DNA of 64,000 nt from Dehalobacterium formicoaceticum (GCF_002224645.1 NZ_CP022121.1:3254501-3318500); one strand, 5' to 3'; numbered from the stretch's first letter, positions 16,655 through 25,886 are shown. Made by a program: numbers and translations. Notes: a model not told the origin generated them from the sequence alone.

Positions 16655-17515
16655 TTACAGTTGATTTTGCATTTTACAAGCCAGCACCGTATGTTTGCAA
16701 AGTACCGCTGTGGTTACAGAGCCTACGCCGCCGGGCACAGGTGTGATTTTATCGACAATCCCTTCGGCAGCCTGGAAATCTACGTCACCGCAGTATTTCC
16801 CCGGGTTGTCCGGATCTTCGTTAATCCCCACATCAATGACCACCTGTCCTGCTTTGACATAATCAGCCTTCACCATCTTGGCCCGTCCCACGGCAGCAAT
16901 AAGTACATCTGCTTCGCGGCATACGCCGGGTAAATCCTGGGTCTTGGAATGGCAGATGGTCACAGTGGCATTATCCCCCAATAAAAGCATGGCTAAGGGT
17001 TTTCCTACTACCAAAGAACGGCCCAAAATGACAGCTTTTCTTCCCTGGAGAGGAATTTCAAAGTGATGTAAGATTTCCATCACCGCCTGAGGGGTACAGG
17101 GTGGAAAACCGGTTTTATCGCCCACGAAGACCTTGGCGGCACTGCCCAGGGTTAAGCTGTCCACATCCTTATCCGGAGAGATCAGCTCCCGGATTTTACT
17201 TTCGTTAAGATGCTTGGGCAGAGGGCTGAACATGAGAATCCCGTTAACATCCTTACGGCCGTTGATCTCCTGTACCGCTTTTTCAAATGCTTCCTGACTA
17301 ATGTCTTCCGCATATTCAAAGACCTCAAAGTCAATACCGATGGATTCGGCAGTCTTTTTGGCCCCGCCTTCATAATATAAATCATCAGGCCGTGCACCCA
17401 CCCGGATAATCCCTAATTTGGGCACTACGCCCTGAGCCTTGATTTCCGCAACCTGAGCCTTTAAGTTTTCTTTAATGGCAGCGGCTACATCTTTTCCCAT
17501 TAATTTTTCCGCCAT
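16655..17515 (-). CDS. folD: Methylenetetrahydrofolate dehydrogenase/methenyltetrahydrofolate cyclohydrolase
   Basis: A 286-aa bifunctional enzyme that interconverts methylene-, methenyl- and 10-formyl-tetrahydrofolate with NAD(P). Typical stretches are [27 protein letters not shown] (variant of the LPLP motif), KDVDSLT, and the nucleotide site [15 protein letters not shown]. The start is the ATG at 17515 with AAGGAGG upstream. fchA lies immediately upstream, so C1 units at the methenyl level can be handled by two enzymes, as in acetogens and glycine or purine degraders. Confidence 0.95.
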   Translation of the reverse strand: MAEKLMGKDVAAAIKENLKAQVAEIKAQGVVPKLGIIRVGARPDDLYYEGGAKKTAESIGIDFEVFEYAEDISQEAFEKAVQEINGRKDVNGILMFSPLPKHLNESKIRELISPDKDVDSLTLGSAAKVFVGDKTGFPPCTPQAVMEILHHFEIPLQGRKAVILGRSLVVGKPLAMLLLGDNATVTICHSKTQDLPGVCREADVLIAAVGRAKMVKADYVKAGQVVIDVGINEDPDNPGKYCGDVDFQAAEGIVDKITPVPGGVGSVTTAVLCKHTVLACKMQNQL

Positions 17516-17563
17516 GTTGATCCTCCTTTTCTCTCTTACCAAATCATTTGATTATGTATTCAT

Positions 17564-18196
17564 TTATTTTGTAATTTCATTTAATACGGATTGATAGACT
17601 TCATCTGCCACTTTAATCCCGTCATCTGTGAGATGGTCCACTTCTGCCTTGGTTGCTTTAATAAATTCCTGGTCTTCTATAGTATTCAGATTAATCATGA
17701 CATTTAATTTCCCGGCGATTAAAGAACCGCGCAAAAAGACCACACCGCAGCCCACATCAGAGATGAGCATCCGGCTGCCGATTTGACCCATGCGTTCATG
17801 GATTTTGATTCCTTCATAGGATTTGCGCATGATTTCCATGGGAACAGCGACAGCATTCTTGGATTCTCTTTCCAAAACTTCTGCTTTCACCTTTTTTTCT
17901 TCATCGGTGCCATTAGGTAAGCCATAAGCCTGGGACAAAGGCTCAAAAGCCTCCGCATCCTTGGCAATCAAAGCCAGGAGCTCTTCCTGGACTTTCAGGC
18001 CTTTTTCGATCAGTTCTTTGACTTCATCTTCCACCTCGGCATATTTCTTTTTTCCTACTGTGAAATTACCTACCATTGTGGAAAGTGCGATTCCGATAGC
18101 GCCTCCCAAAGCGGCCGCTCCGCCTCCACCGGGAACAGAAACCTTATCGGACAGAGCAGTAACAAATTCACGACAGCTTTTATCCACCAAAGACAT
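17564..18196 (-). CDS. fchA: Formiminotransferase-cyclodeaminase-like / methenyl-THF cyclohydrolase
   Basis: A 210-aa protein of the FTCD cyclodeaminase family (FchA). It has the Gly-rich motif VPGGGGAAALGGAIG near the N-terminus and GSLIAGKLNVMINLN near the C-terminus. It produces or hydrolyses 5,10-methenyl-THF. The start is the ATG at 18196, seven bases after AGGAGG. It is 48 bp upstream of folD in the same direction. Function could be cyclodeaminase (from formimino-THF) or cyclohydrolase; no formiminotransferase domain is attached. Confidence 0.88.
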   Translation of the reverse strand: MSLVDKSCREFVTALSDKVSVPGGGGAAALGGAIGIALSTMVGNFTVGKKKYAEVEDEVKELIEKGLKVQEELLALIAKDAEAFEPLSQAYGLPNGTDEEKKVKAEVLERESKNAVAVPMEIMRKSYEGIKIHERMGQIGSRMLISDVGCGVVFLRGSLIAGKLNVMINLNTIEDQEFIKATKAEVDHLTDDGIKVADEVYQSVLNEITK

Positions 18197-18341
18197 ATTC
18201 ATACCTCCTATGTTCAAATAATTACCGTAAAATACAATCCTTTTTATTATAACAGTCTTTGCTCCATAATTTCAATTATTTGCAAAGATAATTCATCAAT
18301 AAGTGCAAAAAATGATCCCAAAAATAATCTCATAGGAACCA

Positions 18342-18371
18342 AAAAGATCCCCCACGTTTCTGGAGGATCTA
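18342..18371 (-). terminator. Terminator after the excisionase-type gene
   Basis: On the minus strand AGATCCTCCA and TGGGGGATCT form a stem followed by TTTTTGG. Confidence 0.7.
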
Positions 18372-18376
18372 ATTGC

Positions 18377-18742
18377 TTATCCCTCTATTTTCTTATTCTT
18401 CATAAAGCTTTCAAAAGTTTCAAAGGGTATAATGTATTGCCTGCCTACCTTGACTGCCTCCAGCTTTTTGGATTTAATCAATTCTACAATGAAAGCGTAG
18501 CTTAATGGGATTTTTTCCATCAGCTCTTGAATGGTATAACCATTTACGTTGCGGCGCTCATGCATATTGGTGCGATAGTTCACCACATCTTCTTTGCCGA
18601 CAAAGTATTTGCGTCCTACTCGGTAAGCCGGAAGATTTCCATGATCAATATCCCTTTTTACTGTGCCATAGCTAGCTCCAATGGCCTCTGCCACTTCTTT
18701 TAAAGTAAAAAATTCTTTTTCAACGTTTTTATTGATACTCAT
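18377..18742 (-). CDS. Excisionase/MerR-like helix-turn-helix protein with two HTH units
   Basis: A 121-aa DNA-binding protein made of two similar HTH_17-type units: FTLKEVAEAIGASYGTVKRD...YRVGRKYFV (about 11-45) and YTIQELMEKIPLSYAFIVEL...VKVGRQYII (about 68-107). Such proteins read a short site and dock a wing (the VGRxYxx strand). No integrase or phage gene lies nearby, so it is more likely a small regulator than a true excisionase. It is monocistronic, with its own terminator. Confidence 0.78.
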   Translation of the reverse strand: MSINKNVEKEFFTLKEVAEAIGASYGTVKRDIDHGNLPAYRVGRKYFVGKEDVVNYRTNMHERRNVNGYTIQELMEKIPLSYAFIVELIKSKKLEAVKVGRQYIIPFETFESFMKNKKIEG

Positions 18743-18853
18743 ATTAACAACCCTCCTCTCATTGAACTTCCTTGTCAGTAATAGATTATACTCAAATTTG
18801 CTCCATAATATACATTGACAGGTTTTATTATCTTATTCTTCCCCTTTGATCTA

Positions 18854-18888
18854 AAAAACCACCGGTTCTTATCACCGGCGGTTTTCAA
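18854..18888 (-). terminator. Terminator after the transglutaminase/SLH gene
   Basis: On the minus strand GAAAACCGCCGGT and ACCGGTGGTTTTTT form a strong stem with a T tail. Confidence 0.85.
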
Positions 18889-18929
18889 AGAAGGTATATC
18901 AATGAGACTTAGATTTACGATTATTTGAC

Positions 18930-20540
18930 TTACTCTTGATTCAGACCCTCGCTTTTGTTCGCTAAACGAAATGTGCCATCCATCGCCCGGGACAAAATGA
19001 CTGCGACCTCCGCCCTTGTGACAGGTTTTTCCGGTCTGAACAAATTCCCCGGATATCCGGCCACAATTCCGCTTTCTGCTAAATTGATGATGCCCTCGTC
19101 AGCCCAGGCATAACCGGGCTGGCCTAAATCCTGGAAAGAAATATCGGAAAAAATGCGCGGAAAATTAAAGGCCCGGCCGATGATTACCGCCAATTCTGCC
19201 CGGGTGACAGATTTTTCCGGACGGAAAGTACCGTCAGGAAACCCGCCGACGATCCCCGCACCCTTTGCCGCCGCAATATCCGCATAACCCCAATAACCAG
19301 GGGTGATATCGGAAAACTGGGGTTGAGAGACATGATAATCCAGGGACAAAGCCCTGTTTAACATGGCTGCCAATTGGGCTCTGGTCACGAGATCATCCGG
19401 TCCAAACAAACCATTCCCGTATCCGCCGATGATGGGGGGGCTGAAATGAGATAAATAACGGATACTATCCTTCGCCCAATGGGTCGTGGAATCCCGGAAA
19501 GGAAAGATATGGTGCCCGAAAACCAGATTCTCAGAAAAATCAACCTGAGGTTTGGCACCGCTGTATTTGATTTCAATAAAAGCATCGTCACTGCGGCCGT
19601 AAGTAAAGAAAATATGGCGGGAACCGGGGGCAATCTGGCCAAATTTGCTCCAATCCACCACCTTATCTTTACGGGTACCGTTGTTGACCGTTAGTGTATA
19701 GGTGGGATCCAAGACCACCCAGCCCTGCTTGGGCAAGAGAATTTCCGGCCAGGTATGGCGCATCAGGGTAATATCCAAACTCCCGTCCTCATTAATAAAG
19801 GGAGGGCCGCTTTGCTCCCTGGGCAGGTACAGGTAGCCGGTCTGGGCCCGGGCAGGAATCCCTAATGAGCGGGCGGCGGCGATAAACAGGGCCGTGTAAT
19901 CCTCACAATTTCCAATCCCGGTGCGTAAGGCATGGACGGCACCTTGGTTGATGCTTTCCTCCGGTTCATTTTGATAGGTCATAAACAGGTTGATATCGGC
20001 AAATAGCTTACGGGCCATCTGATAAGGACTGGTCTCGTCTTTTACCACGTCCCGGGCATATTGAATGACCAGGTTGTTGGCCGACTCGATCTTTTTTTCC
20101 TCTGCCAGATACCCAGCATCAAAATTCTCCCGGGAATAACTGGTGCCAATCAGAGCTTCGTCCAGCTTGTAATCGATGCCGAAGTTGCGTACCGCATAGC
20201 GTTGCTCGATCACTTTTTCTTCTCCCGGCTGCAGGACGGCAATATGAAAAACGCCCAGACGGGTGCCCTTTTTATCTTCGATGATTTTCACCGGCCAGGG
20301 ACTCAGTTCTTCCCCCAGGAATTCCTGAAATACCGGTTGTTCATCATTCATCAGGGGAATGGTCACCTGAATATTATAGATGCTTTCCGTATCAGGATTA
20401 CTCACCACGGTGCGATGGGTAATGGTATAAACCCAGGGATCAGATTTGACAACCTCTTTATTCCGATTAGCAGCCACCCCGGCTTGCCCGGGAAAAACCA
20501 CCATCCCCAGGAATAATAAAAAACATATGATTTTTTTCAA
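18930..20540 (-). CDS. Secreted transglutaminase-like protein with three SLH domains
   Basis: A 536-aa exported protein. The TTG at 20540 is the best start: AAAGGAAG lies upstream and it gives a clean signal peptide (KKIICFLLFLGMVVF...GVAA); an ATG 18 codons earlier would add a polar tail. The middle holds a transglutaminase-like cysteine-protease fold with the triad in GIGNCEDYTALFIAA (Cys), LMRHTWPEI (His) and VVLDPTYT (Asp). The C-terminus has three S-layer homology repeats (from about 390), each with a TRAQ/TRAE motif, which anchor proteins to cell-wall polysaccharide. It is probably a surface cross-linking, hydrolytic or scaffold protein; the substrate is unknown. Confidence 0.88.
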   Translation of the reverse strand: MKKIICFLLFLGMVVFPGQAGVAANRNKEVVKSDPWVYTITHRTVVSNPDTESIYNIQVTIPLMNDEQPVFQEFLGEELSPWPVKIIEDKKGTRLGVFHIAVLQPGEEKVIEQRYAVRNFGIDYKLDEALIGTSYSRENFDAGYLAEEKKIESANNLVIQYARDVVKDETSPYQMARKLFADINLFMTYQNEPEESINQGAVHALRTGIGNCEDYTALFIAAARSLGIPARAQTGYLYLPREQSGPPFINEDGSLDITLMRHTWPEILLPKQGWVVLDPTYTLTVNNGTRKDKVVDWSKFGQIAPGSRHIFFTYGRSDDAFIEIKYSGAKPQVDFSENLVFGHHIFPFRDSTTHWAKDSIRYLSHFSPPIIGGYGNGLFGPDDLVTRAQLAAMLNRALSLDYHVSQPQFSDITPGYWGYADIAAAKGAGIVGGFPDGTFRPEKSVTRAELAVIIGRAFNFPRIFSDISFQDLGQPGYAWADEGIINLAESGIVAGYPGNLFRPEKPVTRAEVAVILSRAMDGTFRLANKSEGLNQE

Positions 20541-20738
20541 GGTTTTATCTTCCTTTACATTAAAAATATCTACCTTTTTATTCTTCATACACATTCACAT
20601 CCTGAGTTAATTCGATTTTACCGCTCTTCTTTCCTGCAAGGAAATCTATCCAGAATTGGAGACCCTTGCACACAGGCAGAAAAACACATGCCTATTATTG
20701 ACGACTTTGAAGGCCAAATAGTTCCCGTGATGAAAAAA

Positions 20739-20863
20739 ATACCCCAGGCAATGCCTGGGGTATTCTTGGTACTTTCCTATTTTCACCTATTTTTATACCG
20801 GGTAGCTGTTGACGTTTTGATCGCTTCCCACCAGGGTATAGTCCACCTTGGTTTTTGCTGCCA
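20739..20863. repeat. Degenerate copy of the oadA 3' end plus its terminator
   Basis: This segment matches 21026-21147: the hairpin CCCCAGGCAATGCCTGGGG followed by the antisense of the last ~23 codons of the carboxyltransferase gene (GGGTAGCTGTTGACGTTTTG onward, through the codons for DYTLVGSDQNVNSYPV). The match breaks off within the codons for LAAKTKV. It has no start and cannot be expressed alone. Confidence 0.85.
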
Positions 20864-21008
20864 GGGTAACCAGGGGGACGGTTCCTATGGTTCCCAAGTA
20901 AGCTAACCAGGGTAACCAGGGGGACGGTTCCGGGTAACCAGGGGGACGGTTCCTGTGGTTCCCAAGTAAGCTAACCAGAAGAACCGTCCCCCTGGTTAGA
21001 CCCCTGGT
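20860..21008. repeat. Array of GGTAACCAGGGGGACGGTTC repeats
   Basis: Three direct copies of GGTAACCAGGGGGACGGTTC, two copies of GGTTCCCAAGTAAGCTAACC, and an inverted copy, GAACCGTCCCCCTGGTTAG. The GGGGGACGGTTC core recurs in the 55333-55399 palindrome, so these belong to one family of intergenic palindromic repeats. Confidence 0.85.
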
Positions 21009-21025
21009 TAGAAGATGGTTAGAGA

Positions 21026-21055
21026 AAAAACCCCAGGCAAGGCCTGAGGTTTTTT
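21026..21055 (-). terminator. Terminator after the carboxyltransferase gene
   Basis: CCCCAGGCAAGGCCTGAGGTTTTTTT forms a hairpin with A/T-rich runs on both sides; on the minus strand it ends in TTTTTTCTC. Confidence 0.75.
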
Positions 21056-21071
21056 TGGTATTTTTCTATTT

Positions 21072-22496
21072 TCAAACCGGGTAGCTGTTAACGTTCTGAT
21101 CGCTTCCCACCAGGGTATAGTCCACCTTGGTTTTTGCTGCCAGACGCTCTTCCAGGAAAGTTTTCGCGACTTGAGGGAATAAGGCGTAGGAGAGCACATC
21201 CTCTTCCGTTTCCGCATAAAAACCAATTTCTTTTCTAGCTTCGTCCATTTGGGGTTTCAGGAAATCTGCCGGCCGTCCCGTAATGGGTATTTCTTCCCCG
21301 ATGATCTTTTTACGCACCTCTTCATTGATGGGCGCCGGTGGCTGTCCGTAGAGACCTTTCATATAGCTTTTGGTTTCGTTGGAAGCCATTTTGTATCGTT
21401 CTCCTACCAAAACATTGAGTACCGCCTGGGCGCCCACAATCTGACTGGAGGGCGTTACCAAAGGAGGATAGCCGAAATCCGCCCGCACCCGGGGCACTTC
21501 CTCCAGAACCTTGGGGAGTTTATCCAAAGCATTTTGCTGCTGCAGCTGGGAGATAAAATTGGAGATCATGCCCCCGGGAATTTGATATCTTAAAACATTC
21601 ACATCCACCTGGCCATCGGCCACATCAAATTGTTTGTAATGACCTCGCACTTTCTTGAAATATTCCGCCACTTCCGAAAGCTTATCCAGATCCAAACCGG
21701 TAGCAAAATCTGTATCAGCCAGGCCAGCCACCATGGTTTCAATGGCCGGTTGTGAGGTGGAAAGAGCAAAGGGAGAAATGGCACAATCCAAAACATCAGC
21801 CCCTGCTTCTACCGCTTTTAAATAAACCATAGAGGCCATACCGCTGGTATAATGACAGTGGAACTGCACCGGCAGCTGTACTTTTTCTTTGAGAGCCTTG
21901 ACCAAATCATAGGCGGCATAGGGGGTAATAATCCCCGCCATATCCTTGATGCAAATGGAGTCCGCGCCCATGTCCCTTAAAGTCTGCCCTTGTTTTACAT
22001 AGTATTCCAGATTGTGAAAGGGGCTGATGGTATAGGAAATTGTAGCCTGAATATGACCCCCTTCCTTCTTGGTTACATCCATGGCTTTGGCCATGTTGCG
22101 CACATCGTTTAAAGCATCAAAGATGCGAATAATATCAATCCCGTTATCAATGGCTTTTTTTACGAAGGACTCCACCACATCATCAGCATAATGGCGGTAT
22201 CCCACCAGATTCTGTCCCCTTAAGAGCATCTGCAGCTTGGTTTTTTTGATATGATGACGGAGTTTACGCAGTCTTTCCCAAGGGTCTTCATTCAAAAAAC
22301 GCATGCAGGTGTCAAAGGTAGCACCTCCCCATACCTCCATGGAATGAAAACCGATCTCATCCATCTTTTGCGCAATGGGCAGCATATCATCCACCTTCAT
22401 CCGGGTGGCCAGCAAAGACTGATGACCATCCCGAAAAGTGGTATCGGTAATACCAATTGGTTTTGGTTTATTTATTTCATTGACCTTATTCTTCAA
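21072..22496 (-). CDS. oadA: Oxaloacetate decarboxylase alpha / pyruvate carboxylase B-type carboxyltransferase without biotin domain
   Basis: A 474-aa biotin-dependent carboxyltransferase subunit. The TIM-barrel shows the metal site (TDTTFRDGHQS at the start, HCHYTSGMAS later) and the lysine motif CIKDMAG. It stops at about residue 474 after the conserved carboxylase (PYC_OADA) region; the C-terminal lipoyl-like biotin carrier with its AMKM motif, present in full-length OadA or PycB, is missing and must come from another gene. It is the size of the 5S subunit of transcarboxylase. It could interconvert pyruvate and oxaloacetate, which fits its place beside pyk and pfkA. Confidence 0.87.
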   Translation of the reverse strand: MKNKVNEINKPKPIGITDTTFRDGHQSLLATRMKVDDMLPIAQKMDEIGFHSMEVWGGATFDTCMRFLNEDPWERLRKLRHHIKKTKLQMLLRGQNLVGYRHYADDVVESFVKKAIDNGIDIIRIFDALNDVRNMAKAMDVTKKEGGHIQATISYTISPFHNLEYYVKQGQTLRDMGADSICIKDMAGIITPYAAYDLVKALKEKVQLPVQFHCHYTSGMASMVYLKAVEAGADVLDCAISPFALSTSQPAIETMVAGLADTDFATGLDLDKLSEVAEYFKKVRGHYKQFDVADGQVDVNVLRYQIPGGMISNFISQLQQQNALDKLPKVLEEVPRVRADFGYPPLVTPSSQIVGAQAVLNVLVGERYKMASNETKSYMKGLYGQPPAPINEEVRKKIIGEEIPITGRPADFLKPQMDEARKEIGFYAETEEDVLSYALFPQVAKTFLEERLAAKTKVDYTLVGSDQNVNSYPV

Positions 22497-22543
22497 TATC
22501 TATTCCTCCCTGATTAACAAGAGTTCTTTTTCACATTAATGCC

Positions 22544-22572
22544 ATTATAGCCCAGATTATTTCTTTTAACAA
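22544..22572 (-). promoter_or_regulatory. Promoter of the carboxyltransferase gene
   Basis: On the minus strand TTGTTA (22572-22567) and TATAAT (22549-22544) are 17 bp apart, between the end of pyk and the carboxyltransferase start. Confidence 0.75.
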
Positions 22573-22582
22573 ATGCGAACTT

Positions 22583-24337
22583 TTAAAGAACCTGGGTGAC
22601 GCCTAAATAAATTTGCCCCCGCGCGCTGTCTACGGTAACAACTGCCCCATCAGGAATGCGGGTTGTAGCTCCCTCCACACCGACAATCCCGGGGATTCCT
22701 AAATTGATAGCGACAATAGCGGCATGGGAGGTTAAACCCCCTTCTTCGGTAATTATCGCCGCAGCTTTTCCGATGACATCCATATAATCCCGATCGGTGC
22801 GGGAGGTGACCAGAATCTCCCCTTCTTTCAATCGATTCCTGGCATCCGCCCCGTCTCGTGCGACCCGGGCAATACCGGTGGCAACCATGCGGCCGATTCC
22901 GATGCCGCTGGCGGTAACCTCACTGACCACATGAACCTTAATCAGATTGGTGGTACCCGGTGTACCAACAGGCACCCCTGCCGTCACCACTACCAAATCC
23001 CCATGTTTAATCAATTTTTCCTGTAAAGCAGCAGCAACCGCCACTCCCACCATCTCATCCGTTCCGCTGGTGATGGGTGTCAGTACGCCTTCAACACCCC
23101 AGAGCAAAGATAACTTTTTCTTAACCCGAGGCGAGGGAGTGGCGGCAATAATCGGTGTCTTGGGCCGATATTTGGAGACCATCTTAGCCGTCGATCCGGA
23201 AGAAGTGGGCGTAATAATGGCCGCCGCTTTTAACCCATGGGCAATACTGAAGGAAGCCTGACTAATGGCATCGGTAATGGTGACCGTTTTGCTGTCTCTC
23301 CAGTTTGGGATACGATAGTGCAGGGCAGTCTCCGTTTTGGAGGCAATTCGGGCCATCGTGCTCACCGCCTCCACCGGATACTTGCCGGAGGCTGTTTCAC
23401 CGGAAAGCATCACTGCATCCGTGCCGTCAAAGATGGCATTGGCCACGTCACTGGCTTCCGCACGTGTAGGGCGCGGATTTCTGATCATAGAATCCAGCAT
23501 CTGGGTGGCCGTAATCACCGGTTTCCCCGCTTTATTGCACTTATGAATGATCGTCTTTTGCACCAAAGGAACCTCTTCCGCCGGAATTTCCACTCCCAGG
23601 TCACCCCGGGCCACCATAATGCCGTCGGACACCTTTAAGATTTCATCCAGGTTTTTTACACCGGAGCGGCTTTCTATTTTCGCAATAATATCGATATCCG
23701 ATTCCTTTTCCTCCAGAATGCGCCGGATATCCAAAACATCTCCCGGCTTGCGGACAAAAGAAGCGGCAATAAAATCAAGCTCCTGTTCGATACCAAAGTG
23801 GATATCCCCGATATCCTTCTCCATCAGACCGGGGAGATTGACCTCCACTCCAGGCACATTAATTCCTTTATTGGATGAAACTTCCCCGGCATTTTTCACC
23901 CGGCAAACAATGTCTTCCTCCCCGGTTTCTTTCACTTCCAGGCCAATCAAGCCATCATCGATTAAAATCGTGTTCCCGGGCACCACATCCCGGGGCAAGC
24001 CTTGATAAGTGACAGGAAAAACATTCCCTTCCCCAATCATGGGCCGGGTTGTCAAGATAATTTCCTGTCCCTCCACCACCGGAACCTTGCTTTCCTTTAA
24101 ACTGCCCAGCCGGATTTCCGGTCCTTTGGTATCCAGTAAAATCGCCACATTAGTACCCGTATTATCTGCCGCCTGCCGAATATTAACAATACGCCGGCCA
24201 TGCTCTTCGTGGGTACCGTGGGAAAAATTGAGCCGAGCCACATTCATGCCCGACTTCATCAGCTTTTCCAGGATCTCCACAGAATCACTTGCCGGCCCGA
24301 TGGTACAGACAATTTTCGTATGTATCAGCTGAATCAC
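22583..24337 (-). CDS. pyk: Pyruvate kinase with C-terminal PEP-utilising domain
   Basis: A 584-aa pyruvate kinase, longer than the usual ~470 aa. The catalytic part has TKIVCTIGPAS, the metal/PEP region VMVARGDLGVEIP and the signature ITATQMLDSMI. The extra C-terminal ~100 residues match the swivelling phosphohistidine domain of PEP synthase/PPDK, with the His motif GGLTSHAAIVA; this extension is known in Bacillus and many Clostridia and its role is unclear. The annotated GTG overlaps its ribosome binding site, so the exact start is uncertain by a few codons. pfkA ends seven bases upstream: a glycolytic operon. Confidence 0.96.
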   Translation of the reverse strand: MIQLIHTKIVCTIGPASDSVEILEKLMKSGMNVARLNFSHGTHEEHGRRIVNIRQAADNTGTNVAILLDTKGPEIRLGSLKESKVPVVEGQEIILTTRPMIGEGNVFPVTYQGLPRDVVPGNTILIDDGLIGLEVKETGEEDIVCRVKNAGEVSSNKGINVPGVEVNLPGLMEKDIGDIHFGIEQELDFIAASFVRKPGDVLDIRRILEEKESDIDIIAKIESRSGVKNLDEILKVSDGIMVARGDLGVEIPAEEVPLVQKTIIHKCNKAGKPVITATQMLDSMIRNPRPTRAEASDVANAIFDGTDAVMLSGETASGKYPVEAVSTMARIASKTETALHYRIPNWRDSKTVTITDAISQASFSIAHGLKAAAIITPTSSGSTAKMVSKYRPKTPIIAATPSPRVKKKLSLLWGVEGVLTPITSGTDEMVGVAVAAALQEKLIKHGDLVVVTAGVPVGTPGTTNLIKVHVVSEVTASGIGIGRMVATGIARVARDGADARNRLKEGEILVTSRTDRDYMDVIGKAAAIITEEGGLTSHAAIVAINLGIPGIVGVEGATTRIPDGAVVTVDSARGQIYLGVTQVL

Positions 24338-24343
24338 TCTCCT

Positions 24344-25303
24344 TCACATCGCTAAGATCCCGGACAAAATATAATCTTCCATATTAATCTCTTTAGACTG
24401 GCTGAGGGCCCATTCCAAATCAAAATCTTTAATCTCATCACCGACGATTCCGACCATCCTTTTTCTGAAACCCTTTAAAAGGAGTTGAACCGCTGCTGAC
24501 CCCATTTTACTGGCCAAAATCCGGTCTCCGGCAGAAGGCGAGCCCCCCCTTTGGATATGTCCCAGGACAATGACCCGGGTATCCAGTCGAGAAATATCAA
24601 GAATTTTTTTGCTGATTTCATAAGCGCCGGAAACGCCCTCCGCCACAATAATAATATTATGCTGTTTGCCCCGTTCCTGACCCCGTTTTAGGGTAGCGAC
24701 AATTTCATGGATATCAAAGGGTTTTTCCGGAATTATAATCGATTCTGCGCCCCCCGCCAGTCCTGCCGCTAAAGCAATAAAACCGGAACGCCGACCCATG
24801 ACTTCGATGACGAAAGCCCGCTCATGGGAGGTTGCGGTATCCCGGATTTTATTAATCGCATCCACTACCGTATTGACAGCGGTATCAAAACCAATGGTAC
24901 GCTCAGTACAAGGGATATCATTGTCAATCGTCCCGGGAATTCCGATGACGTTCATACCTATTTTTTCTAATTCAAGAGCGCCGCGAAAAGTCCCGTCTCC
25001 CCCGATCACAATTAAACCTTCCACCCCGGCCTCTCTTAGATGAGTGAAAGCCAGCGCCCGTCCTTCGGGAACAAAAAATTCATCACAACGGGCCGTATGC
25101 AAAATCGTTCCGCCCCGTTGAATAATATCGGCGACAGAGCTAATATCCAAGGGAACAAAGTCACAATTCAGGAGACCGGAATAACCTCTTCTCACACCCA
25201 TTACTTCCATGCCATGATAAATCGACGTACGTACAACCGCCCTAAGGGCGGCATTCATGCCCGGAGCATCACCGCCGCTGGTTAATACAGCCACCTTTTT
25301 CAT
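24344..25303 (-). CDS. pfkA: 6-phosphofructokinase
   Basis: A 319-aa phosphofructokinase of the bacterial allosteric type. It has the N-terminal GGDAPGMNAALRA, the nucleotide site GGDGTFRGA, and the active site GTIDNDIPCTERTIGFDTA with catalytic Asp. The Gly after GGD (GGDG rather than GGDD) and Gly before TIDND indicate ATP rather than pyrophosphate as donor. It is directly followed by pyk, the standard Firmicutes arrangement. Confidence 0.96.
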   Translation of the reverse strand: MKKVAVLTSGGDAPGMNAALRAVVRTSIYHGMEVMGVRRGYSGLLNCDFVPLDISSVADIIQRGGTILHTARCDEFFVPEGRALAFTHLREAGVEGLIVIGGDGTFRGALELEKIGMNVIGIPGTIDNDIPCTERTIGFDTAVNTVVDAINKIRDTATSHERAFVIEVMGRRSGFIALAAGLAGGAESIIIPEKPFDIHEIVATLKRGQERGKQHNIIIVAEGVSGAYEISKKILDISRLDTRVIVLGHIQRGGSPSAGDRILASKMGSAAVQLLLKGFRKRMVGIVGDEIKDFDLEWALSQSKEINMEDYILSGILAM

Positions 25304-25370
25304 ATTTCCACCCCTTTAAAGGTAGTTTATCCAGCAAATAATTTACTATGAAAGGCAGAGATTAACATGA

Positions 25371-25592
25371 TCAGCTTCCAATTGCTGCTCTTAATACCTC
25401 CTGGGCCTCTTCTACCTCCGTTTCCGGCACTAAAACTTCGACAGAACCGGAATCTCCCAAATGGGGAATCCCGATGGAACGCAACATCACCAGCACTCCT
25501 TCATTGGAGAGATAATTTTTGATCATTTCAGCTGTCGTTCGATTTGAAGCAATATAGACGACTGTCCACACTTTCGGCGCCTCCTTTCTCAT
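25371..25592 (-). CDS. DUF2007-type putative signal-transducing protein
   Basis: A 73-aa protein with a ferredoxin-like/GlnB-like pattern (VVYIASNRTTAEMIKNYLSN then VEVLVPETEVEEAQEVL). The DUF2007 family is widespread and of unknown function. It sits between pfkA and mtrB in the same direction, and CTCCTTT upstream on the plus strand gives it a ribosome binding site. Confidence 0.75.
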   Translation of the reverse strand: MRKEAPKVWTVVYIASNRTTAEMIKNYLSNEGVLVMLRSIGIPHLGDSGSVEVLVPETEVEEAQEVLRAAIGS

Positions 25593-25629
25593 CGATCACT
25601 AATTGTCCTTAATATCCCCGGAGCCTTTG

Positions 25630-25860
25630 CTAATCCCCGGACTCAATCCGGCCGTGTTTTGTTAAAATTTCCGCTTTACCGCGAATTTTAATCGCGGAGG
25701 TGTGCTCGGTAAATTGAGCAATTACCACTTCTCCCTTGTCCAATTTTTCCGTATGGTGAAATCGGGTATCCTTACCCCGTGTTAAGCCAAAAATGTTAAC
25801 CCCATTTTCCTGGGCCTTAACGACTACATAATCGCTGCTCAGGGATTTTTCCTGATCCAT
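25630..25860 (-). CDS. mtrB: Trp RNA-binding attenuation protein (TRAP)
   Basis: A 76-aa protein that aligns without gaps to Bacillus subtilis MtrB. TRAP forms an 11-mer ring that, with tryptophan bound, wraps (G/U)AG-repeat RNA and attenuates tryptophan biosynthesis and transport genes. The RNA-contact residues Lys37, Lys56 and Arg58 of B. subtilis are Lys39, Lys58 and Arg60 here (SEKL/TEKL and TSAIKIRG), and the tryptophan-pocket threonines are Thr27 and Thr32. There is no trp gene nearby and no folE (mtrA), its usual partner in Bacillus. Confidence 0.93.
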   Translation of the reverse strand: MDQEKSLSSDYVVVKAQENGVNIFGLTRGKDTRFHHTEKLDKGEVVIAQFTEHTSAIKIRGKAEILTKHGRIESGD

Positions 25861-25886
25861 TTTACCGACCTCCTTTATCCACCCAT

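Noticed and set aside
18377-18742. Prophage excisionase
   Set aside because: No integrase, attachment repeats or phage genes nearby; a tandem HTH regulator is the simpler reading.
20860-21008. CRISPR array from the GGTAACCAGG repeats
   Set aside because: Spacing is irregular, one copy is inverted, and flanking copies derive from the adjacent gene end.
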